The notes below the pieces were generated by a model. That model saw only the letters and a list, made by a program, of their open reading frames with translations. It made no database searches and was not told where the DNA came from. The position numbers were made by a program, and so were the translations under genes. This document shows, piece by piece, positions 55,386 through 64,000 of a stretch of DNA of 64,000 bases. The first letter of the stretch is position 1; each line of letters starts with the position of its first letter. The DNA is from Amorphophallus konjac (taxonomy: Eukaryota > Streptophyta > Magnoliopsida > Alismatales > Araceae): positions 237,135,224 to 237,199,223 of the forward strand of contig CM040118.1 of assembly GCA_022559845.1 (NCBI GenBank), given 5' to 3'.

Positions 55386-55870
55386 CTGCGTCAACGCCAC
55401 CAATTGGCAGCGTGGACGCAGCAGTTCAAGTATCTCCTTGCAACCTCTGGAGTACCTTGGCAGCGTCGACGCTGCAGCTCGTTGGGTCGACGCAGCAGCT
55501 TGATGGATCGACAAGGTGACCAGAGGGTGGACGCAGCTGCACAATGCGTCAACGCACTCCTTGATGCAAGAAGGCTGAAGCCATCCAAATTTCAGCTGCT
55601 AGAACAGCAATGCGTCAACGCAGCATGATGAGAGCGTCGACGCAGCATGCCCATCTGCTGAAGACTTGATCACTGGATCATCAATGCGTCAACGCCACGG
55701 GTTGGAAGCGTCGACGCAGCAGTTAAAAAGGCTAGGCTGGTTGCTCGCTGGAATGTATCAATGCGTCAACGCAGCAGGCTGATAGAGTCAACGCAGCAGA
55801 CTTAAGTCTTGCTGGTAGAATGCCCTTGAAGGCTGCGTCAACCTTTAGGAGCAAGTGAGTTGACGCCACC
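55386..55870 (+). repeat. E4 U3 array of GCGTYRACGC motifs
   Basis: About 15 copies of GCGTCAACGC, GCGTCGACGC and variants, often followed by AGCAG. Pairs of CAACGC and CGACGC types sit about 12-25 bp apart. The core GTYRAC is palindromic. Related copies occur at 60071-60276 and as GCGTAGACGC / GCGTCCACGC at 61518-61640. Confidence 0.85.
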
Positions 55871-55902
55871 AGACTATAGTTGCTGAACGTGCTAATGAAG
55901 GG

Positions 55903-56033
55903 CACGTGATCCGAGGTGACTGGCTCGTGATCCTAGGATGGACGAGGTACCAAGATGCTGACACATGGACTGAGGCCTCTTGGCGGGAATTGTGGAGAGC
56001 GCATGTCGCCCTAAATGCTGCTGATATATAAGG
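55903..56033 (+). promoter_or_regulatory. E4 proximal promoter: G-box, E2F-like site, TATA
   Basis: CACGTG at 55903-55908, TTGGCGGGAA at 55980-55989 and TATATAA at 56025-56031. Order, spacing (E2F-like to TATA about 35 bp) and surrounding bases match C1, while the arrays upstream differ completely. Confidence 0.6.
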
Positions 56034-56380
56034 AAGACTCCTCTGTCTGAATGAGACTGATCGTGATCAACTAAAGCAGAGGAAGAGTGAGAGCTTCCAC
56101 GATCTAGAAGAAGAAAGGAAAAGAAAAGAGAGAGAAGAGAAGGAGCATAAGAGAAAAAAGAGAGAAAGAAAGAGATAGAGAGCTCGAGTAGAGTGAGAAG
56201 AGGAGCAAAGCTACTTGAATATTTGTTCCTGCTGTTCCGTGGATCATATCCATCCCAGTTAGCTCTAGTTGAGAGCCACTATTGTGCTACCATGGCTACA
56301 GTTTTCTGATTACTGTATTTTCCTTTTCTTAGTTTCGTTTACATTTCTTTGTGATTCTTCTGATTGCCCTGTTGGGGTTT

Positions 56381-56560
56381 GGATTCCTCCTGGTGGGTTA
56401 GGAGAAGGGAGATTTGATCTCCGGTTAGAAGTAGCTGGATGCTACTTGTGGACTCCTCCTGGTGGGTCAGGAGAAGGGAGATTTGATCTTCGGTTGCAAG
56501 TAGCTGGGTGCTGCTTGTGGGTTCCCTCCGGTTGGGAGGAAGAGGGGAGGTTGTTCCCAT
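56381..56560 (+). repeat. 69-bp tandem repeat in E4 LTR
   Basis: Units start at 56381, 56450 and 56519 (third incomplete), with GGNTCCTCCTGGTGGG at the head. 69 is a multiple of 3, which explains an open frame there; I do not read it as a gene. Confidence 0.8.
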
Positions 56561-57026
56561 GGTCAACCTGTTAGGCAGCATTTGTTGCATACTAAATCTG
56601 CTGTGCTAGTGTTACTAGTGGAAGCCTCACTCCGGTTGGGAGTGAGGGGTGGATGTAGGTCTGGAGGACCGAACCACCTAAAAATTATATGTGCAGTGGT
56701 TTGCCTTGCATTAGCTCCATATCTTCTACCTCCCATTCACAGGTTGTGCATGTTTGGCCTGTTGCATTATCTAGAGAGTTATTTTTGAGCATTATATTCT
56801 GCTAAATGTGTTTGGGTTGTTTTACTCTGCATTCGTTTCTGGTTGATCAGGTGGCTGCATTGTTGCAGTCCAACTGTTTGTTCATTTGATTGCCTTATCA
56901 TTTCATCTTGGAAAACTCATTAGTTTTAATTCCGCATATCTGAGCTTTAGTTTTTTAAAATGGGTCATATTTTCTAGAGGGATACATTCACCCCCCCTCT
57001 GTATCCAGGCCTAGCACCCTAACAAT

Positions 57027-57038
57027 TGGTATCAGAGC
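57027..57038 (+). other. E4 primer-binding site (tRNA-iMet)
   Basis: TGGTATCAGAGC two bases after the LTR end at 57024. Confidence 0.88.
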
Positions 57039-57154
57039 GGTGTCTGCTTAGAAGGTCCAGCGACCTGTAGATCCGATCTTGTTGTCTTAGGTGCTAATTT
57101 GGTTCTAGTGCATCATTATTCCTATTGCATTGAATCTACTTTCTATTTGCTTCA

Positions 57155-59381
57155 ATGGCTATTCCACCCGTCTTTAGTGGTTCTGATTTTAATCAGTGGC
57201 ACACTGCTCTCCATGCTTATGTTAATGTTGCTAATCTAGATCTGTGGAAATTAATTTCACAAGGTCCTCACACCTTACCTACGAAAGTGTCCAAATGGAC
57301 CGACAGACACAGATCAAAGGACAGAGAAAATCAGAAAGCCTTTAATCTGATGAAAGCCAGCTACTGACAGAGCTTTATGGTCTTGCTTTCATGATTGCAG
57401 GTCCGCTAAAGACATCTTGGATATGCTGAAGAAAATTCACAGGGCAAATGAGGACAGTTGCATAATGGCTGACAGAAGTAATCCAAGTGGCAGCAATCAA
57501 GGCAGCAGTCAGAATGAAGATGATGTTGATGAAGAGGTAAACTCTGAATTTGACTCTGACGAAATGACTTCTGATTATTTGAAGGAAATGTATGTTGAAT
57601 TGTATGAAAAGTATGGAAAAATAAAATCTGAAAATAAAAAATTAAAGAAAAAGGTTGAACAAAATAGTTCTGATTTATCATGTGAAAATTGTTCAAATCT
57701 GAAGCAATCCTATGATGCTTGTTCTTCGGATAATCAAGAGCTTAAGAAACATGTTGAATTGTTGAGATCTGAAAAAGAGTCTCTGAGAAAATCAGTTATT
57801 GAGAGTGAAGGAAAATGTAAGGAACTTGAGCAAGAGAAGAACCTATTTGCTGAAAAACTTAATGTCATAAAACCTGTAAATGCAGAATTGCAAAGAGATT
57901 TTGAAAAACACCAAAAGGATTTGAAGGAATTTGAGGCTGGAAGAAAACTTGGAATTAACTCTGATGATCAGATTTTGATAACTGAATTAATTCAGAGTGA
58001 CAGACTAAAGGAAGAAATTGAGAAACTAAAACAGCTGAACACCATCTTGTCAGAAAGATTGCTAACATTTGAAAAAGGTAAATGTGTAGTGTCCGATAAT
58101 TCAGAAGAAGTTGATGAGCTGAAAAAGGAAATTGAGAATTACATAATTGTCAACAAAGTCTTGAATGAAGCTGTAAATTGCAGTGAACAAGAGACTGCAA
58201 GTTATGAGTTACACATTGCCTCCTTAGAAGGAGAAATCCAAGACTTGAAAAATTCCTTGTCCAAATTTGTTGATGGTCAAAAAAATCTAGATAAACTGCT
58301 AGGTGTTAAAGTCAATTTTCAAAAAGAAGGGTTGGGCTATAACCCAACAAAGAAAAAGAGTTTTGAAAATAAGATTCAAACTTCAGCTGTTTTAAATGTT
58401 GCCTCTGTTAGTTCAGCCAATCCTTCAGTGTTTCAATTTGCTGCTCAAAGAATTCTGAAGCCAACTGAAAAACAAAAGGGAAAGAACAAAATGGCTTCTA
58501 CTACTTACATGCATCCTGTCTTTAAATCTCATGCTAACAAGAAACTCATGTCATGCCTTAATTGTCATAAAGCTGGTCATCAAATGCATGAATGCAAACT
58601 GAAAGGAAGAGACGACATGAATGCCAGTGAAATGCATGTTAGGAAAACTCATGTCATAAATCATGAGGTTCAGAAAAAGAAAATGTCATGTTATTACTGC
58701 CATTGAATTGGTCATTTGATGCATGAGTGTGAATTAAAAGAACTGGATGATTTGAATGCTGAAATAATTAATGCTGAGAAACTTCATGATAAGAAATCTT
58801 CATTCCAGAAAAAGAAAGTTGAATGTCTGCACTGTGGCAAACTAGGACACAACATTGCACAATGCTGGGTTAAGGATGGTAAGAAAATGTCTTTCTCACA
58901 TCATGCTAAATCCCCTGCAAACCGTAATGATGTTGATAGGAATAAAATTGCTGCAAATAGAAAATATTCTACGTGTGTCAACTGTGGGAAGATAGGCCAC
59001 AGGACCATTGAATGCTGGCATGCTCAGGGTAGAAAATTCAATTCTAAAACTGATAAATTCCCTGCCATTAGCAAAAAGTCTTTTGCATGCTATCACTGTG
59101 GGAAGCTAGGTCATAGAGTTGCTGAATGTTGGCTGGCCGGCTTCAGTAAACAAACCTCGTTCCCTGTCAATAAATTTCATGACAACAGTAATGTGCATAA
59201 AAAGAATTTGAAATCTGCTAATTCATGCCATTACTGTAGACAAATTGGTCATTCAATGAACAATTGCTACTTGATGAAATCTGATGACCATGCTGCTAGA
59301 AATGTGCTGAGAAAACCTGCTAGGAGTAATACTGTCATGTCAGGACCTAAGACTTCTTGGGTGCCTATCTGTGCAAAATAA
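57155..59381 (+). pseudogene. gag: E4 Gag with shortened core and six CCHC zinc knuckles
   Basis: ATG 57155 starts MAIPPVFSGSDFNQWHTALH and LDLWKLISQGP, the copia gag beginning. The frame stops at 57365-57367. Another frame holds SAKDILDMLKKIHRANE at about 57400 and then runs 57417-59381 with one TGA at 58705. Most of the UBN2 core present in C1 is missing. A long coiled coil (about 57560-58330) ends with LGVKVNFQKEGLGY. Six knuckles follow: CLNCHKAGHQMHEC, a second broken by the TGA, CLHCGKLGHNIAQC, CVNCGKIGHRTIEC, CYHCGKLGHRVAEC and CHYCRQIGHSMNNC. One or two is usual for copia gag. SWVPICAK at the end corresponds to SWVPNFST of C1, just before the protease. Confidence 0.8.
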
Positions 59382-61863
59382 TTTGCTTACCTGCAGGTGT
59401 GCCTTGGAAGCTGAAGAATAAAGAGGGGTAATAAACCAAGGCACTCAAGAAGAAAACCCCTAGGACTGAAATTTTCAGGTAAATTCTCTGCATTTCCTAT
59501 AATGAAATTCACTGCATATCTTGTTTGATGTGTTCTTTCACACTTGTCATCTATTGAACACTATGAACATTCATGTCTCTCAATGCTCATACTTAATTGT
59601 CTGTTTAGACATTGAAAAGAGAATAAACTTGCATTCTAAAAATCTGGAAAGCTGAAAATTGATCCATGCATGCATGCTCACATTTAAAAAACTGCCTTGT
59701 TTCTCATGAGCACATGTTGAGATATCAGTGCATAATTCAGATTGAGAATTGATTGGAAATCAGAACTGCATGTTGAATTATTATGATTGACCTCTGTGGT
59801 ATATTAAATGGTAAGCTACCAAAAGGTAGGGAGATCTGTCTGGAGGTTCTTACTATGTGTGAAGTGATCTTTTAGACCAAGTGCTCCGCCTAGTACCATG
59901 GGTCACCTTGCTTATTAGGGCAGTCTGAATATGCATGTATCACAATCTCATAGATTCAGTTTTCATGGCAAACATTGCATGATCTAAGGGGGAGTTAGCT
60001 TAAGATAAAATTCTTGGTGACAAAATGCTGAATAAAGTACAGAGCTGTTACTGCTGGTTGGAGGACTGAGTTAACTCAGTGTGGAAATAGAGTTAACGCA
60101 CCAGACAGCCTATTCCTTGAGAACCTTGATGTGGAGTGTCTGTGGCTGGTAGAGTGAGTTGACGCTATGGTGAAACTGAGTTAACGCTGTGGGCAACTGG
60201 GTTCTGAAACTGAACAAATGGTTGTGATGTCTAGACGGATGAGTTGACGCAGTGAAGAGGGTGAGTTAACGCAGCTGTGCCTTATTGGAATCTCAGGGTT
60301 ACATCTTCCTCTCTTTGGAAACCTCCCTCTCACATCAACTTGCTCTGTCCTTATATCTTGTCCTTTTCGTTCTAATCCCACAATAAAGCCTCCTCGACAT
60401 CCGTGTATGGGAAAAATCTCTAGAGCACTGAGATATGTAGATGATGTCTTAAATTCAGGGGGAGTTACAGTGATAATTCCTGTGAAATATGAGATATTTT
60501 CTGAATTGCTCTATAATATGTTAATGATAGGAGATCCATAATTCTTATGATGTTTGAATTCAAGAACTTTTGAACCCATTTAGGCACTATGTATGGAGCA
60601 AAAGCTGAATAATTTAATAAAACCAGGACCTCATCATCTCTCGATCCTGATTGTTCAAAAGTAAAGAAACCAATGTGTGTAGAGGAATTTAATAATTGTA
60701 TTGATGATGAACTCAGAAAGTGTTTATAAACGCTAAAGATGCAATCTATTCACATGTAATATAATGCAGAGCAATGGTAGTTGTTCATTGAGAAATTAGC
60801 CCTATGCACCAAAGAAGTGCGGAAGAGCAAGTCATGAGGTGCGCTACTATCTCTGTCTTCAAGAGAAAAACAAATCATTCCAGAGCAATGGTAACTATCA
60901 ACTGAGAAACTACCTTCAAGCACTTGAAGTGCTGATAGGCATGTCATGAAGTCAGCTGCCACCTCTGGTTAGTCAATGTAGAATAGTTTGCTATGCTGAG
61001 TAACCGGGGACTCGGGTGTCTGATAAACATGTGTACCCGTGTCAAAATGCTAGCAATACTTGACTGCAAATGAAAATGTAAAAAGATGTTGAAAATGCTA
61101 AAATGTGAAAACAATTAAAACATGTGAGTTTGGTTGATCTGATGCTCGTTATTCAACTGAGTCTATCTTCAATGCCAGTTAAACTTCTCTCTGTCTGAAA
61201 GGCTTCTTAAAATTGAAAGATATAAGGGACAGAAATGAAAATGGTTCTAGTGTGAAAAGAGTTCTATTTTTCTCCAGGCAGGTGGCTTTAGTGGTTCATG
61301 GCCTCTAATTCAATGTTTTAAGATTATCTCTTCTCTTTATCATTAAATGAATTAGAGCCTATTTACTTACATCTTTGTCATGGGAACTCGATCTGCAACA
61401 CTTAATTTTTCCTGAATATAAGCCTGATTATCTTACTATCTTAGTACCTTAAGAAAATCCCTTGAACGGATGTCCCTCTGGCTACTTGTCTTGCTTCTTC
61501 TGTTCACATATGCTCACTGCGTAGACGCAATGTCCCTTGGCGTCCACGCCTTGTGTCTTTCTGACTACTTGTCTTGTGTTTTCTACTCACATAAGCCTCA
61601 CTGCGTAGACGCAATGCCCCCTTGGCGTCCACGCATTGCTTCTAATGCAACCTTCTTCAACCCGGTTCACCGACTTGAACCGGCTGAACCGTTCACTAAA
61701 AGGGTCTTCGTAGTCTCTTTAAAAGAGTAGCTTGACCGCCACTCGTCTCCACTCTGTTCGAAACCCTTGGACGGCTTACCTTCCGTGTTCTCCAAACACC
61801 CTCCCACACCATTTCTTGTTTCCGATCATCTTCGGCAAGGGTGCTCAGTCGGGAAAGCTGTTG
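59382..61863 (+). other. E4 non-coding interior replacing pol
   Basis: No RT, integrase, protease or RNase H motif is visible. Similarity to C1 continues to about 59421 and resumes in a block at 59797-59903 and again at 60990-61030 (GTCTGATAAACATGTGTACCC). GAGTTAACGC / GAGTTGACGC motifs recur at 60071-60276, a roughly 122-bp degenerate direct repeat starts at 60769 and 60891 (CAGAGCAATGGTA), and GCGTAGACGC / GCGTCCACGC pairs lie at 61518-61640. GGGGGAG purine tracts lie near 59990 and 60462. Confidence 0.65.
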
Positions 61864-63789
61864 ATGGAGCAGAACTTGAGGGATTCGAGTGCGACACAGT
61901 TGACGATGGACTCACTCACAGAGGATGCGCCTGATGCTCCAGTGGCCAACCCTCCAGAAGCGACACCATCTACAGCTATTTCCAGAAAGCGTAAAGGAAA
62001 GGAGAAGGAGAGACGTCCTCAGAGCCCTAGTCCGCCGGTCAAGAGAAGAAAGTCCTCAAAATTGATACCAGCTGAACCACGCACATCTTCTAGTATAACG
62101 GGGAAGAAGAAATCCAGGTCTTCTGTTGTCATCAATATAGAAGAACCTCTCAAGGTTCTTATCCCCAGGTACATTGTAAGTTCCGATGAAGAGCTACTGA
62201 CTGCATTTCCTGAGGTACGGCTTGCATTAGAATTTCAAGGCTGGTGGAAGTTTGTGACGAAGCACACTGTTTACTATCCTACTCTCGTTAGGGAATTTTA
62301 TCAGAATTTGAAATATGAACCGAAGATTCCCAAATTGTCCTCCACTGTTAGAAATGTTCATTTTGAGTTAACTAGTTCCCTGCTTGCTCGAGTTTGGAAA
62401 ATACCAATGGGAGGAGCAAAGCTTCATTCGTACGAGCTAGATGAACATGTGGCGTTTGCTGTTTTGACTGGGTTAACCAAAGACCCCTCTGACGTGAAAC
62501 AGACATACCTGTCCAGTCTGAAAGCTAATAGATTTATACCATCTGTCAGACTACTTCATCACATATGCACATCTATCATCACACCTCAAAGCAGTGGTAG
62601 AGAAAGAGTCACAGATATGCAGCGATTCCTGTTGTACTGCATGCTAAAGGAAGTTAAGATTTCTTTAACTGATGTTGTAGTTCAGACAATTGGAACTTGT
62701 CTTCACCACTCTAGAACACTACCTTATGCAGCACACCTCACATCAATTTTCAAAAAGGTAGGAGTGGGTTTTGGAACTGAAAAGAAACATGTTATCCCCA
62801 AAGGAAACATATATTCCATGTCGTACGTTCAGATATTTATGGGCTTCAAAGTCATTGATGGTAAGGCTGTTAGAATCCTTCCCAGTCAGAAATCAGCTCA
62901 ATCAGAAACAGGACAGGCATCAAGAACAGACACTGTGGATGATAGTCAAGTGAACAAGACAGAGAATCCAATTCCACCTGTGGTGAGAGAAGGTAGACCG
63001 GAGGATAGTTCAGCAAGAGGAGAGCATGAGGTGGAAGAAACTTTTGTGAGATCATCAAGCCCTCAGTTGGAAACTGGGGAACCCAGTGGCTCTACACCTA
63101 CAATGGAAATTGGTGTTTATAGGAGGCCGTTTCAATCTTCTGATGCAGCTCCACCACCAGCCACTGTTGAAGAGATGTTTGCTCACATGTCTATGATGCT
63201 GCAGCGTCAGGATGCAAAGATGGACAAGCTAATGGAGTTTACAAAATTTCATCTCAGCAAACTGACTGCTCGGGTTATACAATTTGAAGTCTCTGTCTTA
63301 TCCGAGTGGCAAAAATTCCTACTCTCCAAGATGCTATCTGACCAAGCCACAAGGTCTGTCTTGAAAAACATATCAGCTCTTCTTGACAAACTCTCAACAC
63401 TGGTGAGCGACGTGCATAGCACCCAATCTTCATTTTGTCAATATTTTGCAAAGGTTATTGATATATGTTATGATGTGAGGATAGGTGTTGAAACCCTCAA
63501 GAGTCCTATCAATGCACTTCCTCAATGCATCAAGGTTCTTTTAGGCAAGATTGACACTGTGACTGACACACTCAAATCTCTTGAAACTCAACTGAAGAAA
63601 TCTGATGATATGTCCTCTGCAATTGCACATGTGAAGACCACACTGCAACATGACTTAGCTGCTATATCTCAACACATTCGCACGTTACTGGGCAGAGATC
63701 AATCTACCACTCCACGATCTCACTCTACTCTAAGTCAACCACCAAGGGCTCGCGGATCTTCTTCCAGTCATGCCAGATTTTTCAATTGA
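61864..63789 (+). CDS. E4 env-position ORF (putative plant transposon protein domain)
   Basis: An uninterrupted frame runs to TGA 63787-63789. The first in-frame ATG is 61864 (MEQNLRDSSATQLTMDSLTE), giving 641 residues; the frame is open upstream to 61732 without an ATG. Two basic clusters, SRKRKGKEKERR and PVKRRKSSK, look like nuclear localisation signals. A core at about residues 115-300 has GWWKFVTKHTVYYPTLVREF, VRNVHFELTSSLL, ARVWKIPMGG and LHHICTSIITPQ, recalling the PF20167-type putative plant transposon protein family. Helical C-terminal segments (residues about 430-620) may be coiled coils. I see no signal peptide or membrane segment, so env is a statement of position only. Function is unknown. 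Confidence 0.65.
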   Translation: MEQNLRDSSATQLTMDSLTEDAPDAPVANPPEATPSTAISRKRKGKEKERRPQSPSPPVKRRKSSKLIPAEPRTSSSITGKKKSRSSVVINIEEPLKVLIPRYIVSSDEELLTAFPEVRLALEFQGWWKFVTKHTVYYPTLVREFYQNLKYEPKIPKLSSTVRNVHFELTSSLLARVWKIPMGGAKLHSYELDEHVAFAVLTGLTKDPSDVKQTYLSSLKANRFIPSVRLLHHICTSIITPQSSGRERVTDMQRFLLYCMLKEVKISLTDVVVQTIGTCLHHSRTLPYAAHLTSIFKKVGVGFGTEKKHVIPKGNIYSMSYVQIFMGFKVIDGKAVRILPSQKSAQSETGQASRTDTVDDSQVNKTENPIPPVVREGRPEDSSARGEHEVEETFVRSSSPQLETGEPSGSTPTMEIGVYRRPFQSSDAAPPPATVEEMFAHMSMMLQRQDAKMDKLMEFTKFHLSKLTARVIQFEVSVLSEWQKFLLSKMLSDQATRSVLKNISALLDKLSTLVSDVHSTQSSFCQYFAKVIDICYDVRIGVETLKSPINALPQCIKVLLGKIDTVTDTLKSLETQLKKSDDMSSAIAHVKTTLQHDLAAISQHIRTLLGRDQSTTPRSHSTLSQPPRARGSSSSHARFFN

Positions 63790-63824
63790 GGCCTCATGCC
63801 AGATCACATATTGCCCCCTTCATG

Positions 63825-63843
63825 ATGATGTCAAAGGGGGAGA
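63825..63843 (+). other. Polypurine-like tract after the env-position ORF
   Basis: TCAAAGGGGGAGAAAAGAG follows a GATGATG, much like the C1 polypurine tract context, but no LTR start (TGTTR) follows directly. It may be an internal purine tract. Confidence 0.45.
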
Positions 63844-63876
63844 AAAGAGTTTAAAGCAGCTTGAGTTCTTTTTGTA

Positions 63877-63992
63877 ATGACAAACGCATTAATGACAAAC
63901 GCATATAGTTTACCTGTGATTTATCTGTGATATGACAAACACATATAGTTTACCTGTGATTTATCTGTGATACAATGTAATGATACAACTGT
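63877..63992 (+). repeat. 40-bp direct repeats near the window end
   Basis: ATGACAAACRCATATAG followed by TTTACCTGTGATTTATC occurs at 63892 and 63932, with partial copies at 63877 and 63971. Confidence 0.75.
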
Positions 63993-64000
63993 GATACAAT

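Larger units (their letters stand above)
55376..57024 (+). repeat. E4 5' LTR, 5'-truncated
   Basis: It contains the GCGTYRACGC array (55386-55870), a promoter block similar to C1 (GGGCACGTGATCCGAGGT near 55901, TTGGCGGGAA at 55980-55989, TATATAAGG from 56025), a purine-rich leader, 69-bp repeats (56381-56560) and an end ATTCACCCCCCCTCTG...CCCTAACA like the C1 LTR. The true U3 start is absent. Confidence 0.75.
55376..64000 (+). mobile_element. E4: SIRE-like copia element without pol (5'-truncated LTR, right end open)
   Basis: A partial LTR ends CCCTAACA at 57024, followed by a tRNA-Met primer site, a gag with six zinc knuckles, a non-coding region with blocks shared with C1, and an env-position ORF. 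The protease-to-RNase H segment is missing. Similarity to C1 stops near 59421, just before the protease motif would come, and resumes near 59797, just beyond where RNase H would end. The 3' LTR is not reached in this window. Confidence 0.75.

Noticed and set aside
56269..56574. 101-codon ORF with 23-residue repeats in the E4 LTR
   Set aside because: It reflects the 69-bp tandem repeat; no independent evidence of coding.
1..64000. tRNA, rRNA or ordinary host protein genes
   Set aside because: No cloverleaf-type, rRNA or clearly host coding sequence was recognised by reading; a tRNA scan and protein search would be needed to be certain.

Overview
The window is nuclear DNA of a flowering plant, most likely from a large, repeat-rich genome. 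Evidence: plant-type Ty3/gypsy and SIRE/Maximus-like Ty1/copia LTR retrotransposons, tRNA-iMet primer sites, plant-mobile-domain genes with introns, and long non-coding stretches with microsatellites. I see no convincing ordinary host gene, rRNA, tRNA or prokaryotic feature. Species cannot be named from sequence alone.

Layout. (1) 99-1196 and 9818-11346, minus strand: a decayed gene of the plant-mobile-domain type (PMD-A), split by E1. E1 (1197-9817, plus) is a gag-only gypsy-type element with very long LTRs (about 3.6 kb) around a 1.4-kb interior. (2) 11347-23470: non-coding DNA with hairpin clusters, a palindrome-rich 58-bp tandem array, and a decayed gag-only-like element whose broken ORFs run 17725-21091. 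(3) 23471-23918 and 44120-46080, minus: a second mobile-domain pseudogene (PMD-B), split by C1. C1 (23919-44119, minus) is a SIRE-like copia element with a perfect 5-bp target duplication. C1 is itself split by E2 (27111-34425, plus), a non-autonomous LTR element with one long uninterrupted gag-type ORF. (4) 46740-48972, minus: a third mobile-domain-type gene, DUF7745-like. (5) 50879-about 55350, plus: E3, the 5' part of another gypsy element (long LTR, primer site, broken gag). (6) about 55376-64000, plus: E4, a 5'-truncated SIRE-like LTR, a gag with six zinc knuckles, no pol, and an intact env-position ORF running nearly to the window end.

How the parts relate. Insertion order can be read from nesting: PMD-B first, then C1 into it, then E2 into C1; E1 went into PMD-A independently. 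E1, E2, E3 and E4 have no pol, so they would need reverse transcriptase and integrase from elsewhere. C1 has all pol domains, but they are broken by stops and frameshifts. Most stops whose ancestral codon can be inferred from paralogs look like Gln or Arg codons changed by C-to-T, which fits methylation-driven decay.

The most interesting signals are regulatory or structural. They are large U3 arrays of short family-specific motifs upstream of a promoter shared by C1 and E4 (G-boxes plus an E2F-like site); a roughly 100-nt module conserved between otherwise unrelated gypsy-type LTRs and leaders; a splice-acceptor-like site just before the gag ATG in four gag-only elements; and three mobile-domain genes that share their ends but differ in their cores.
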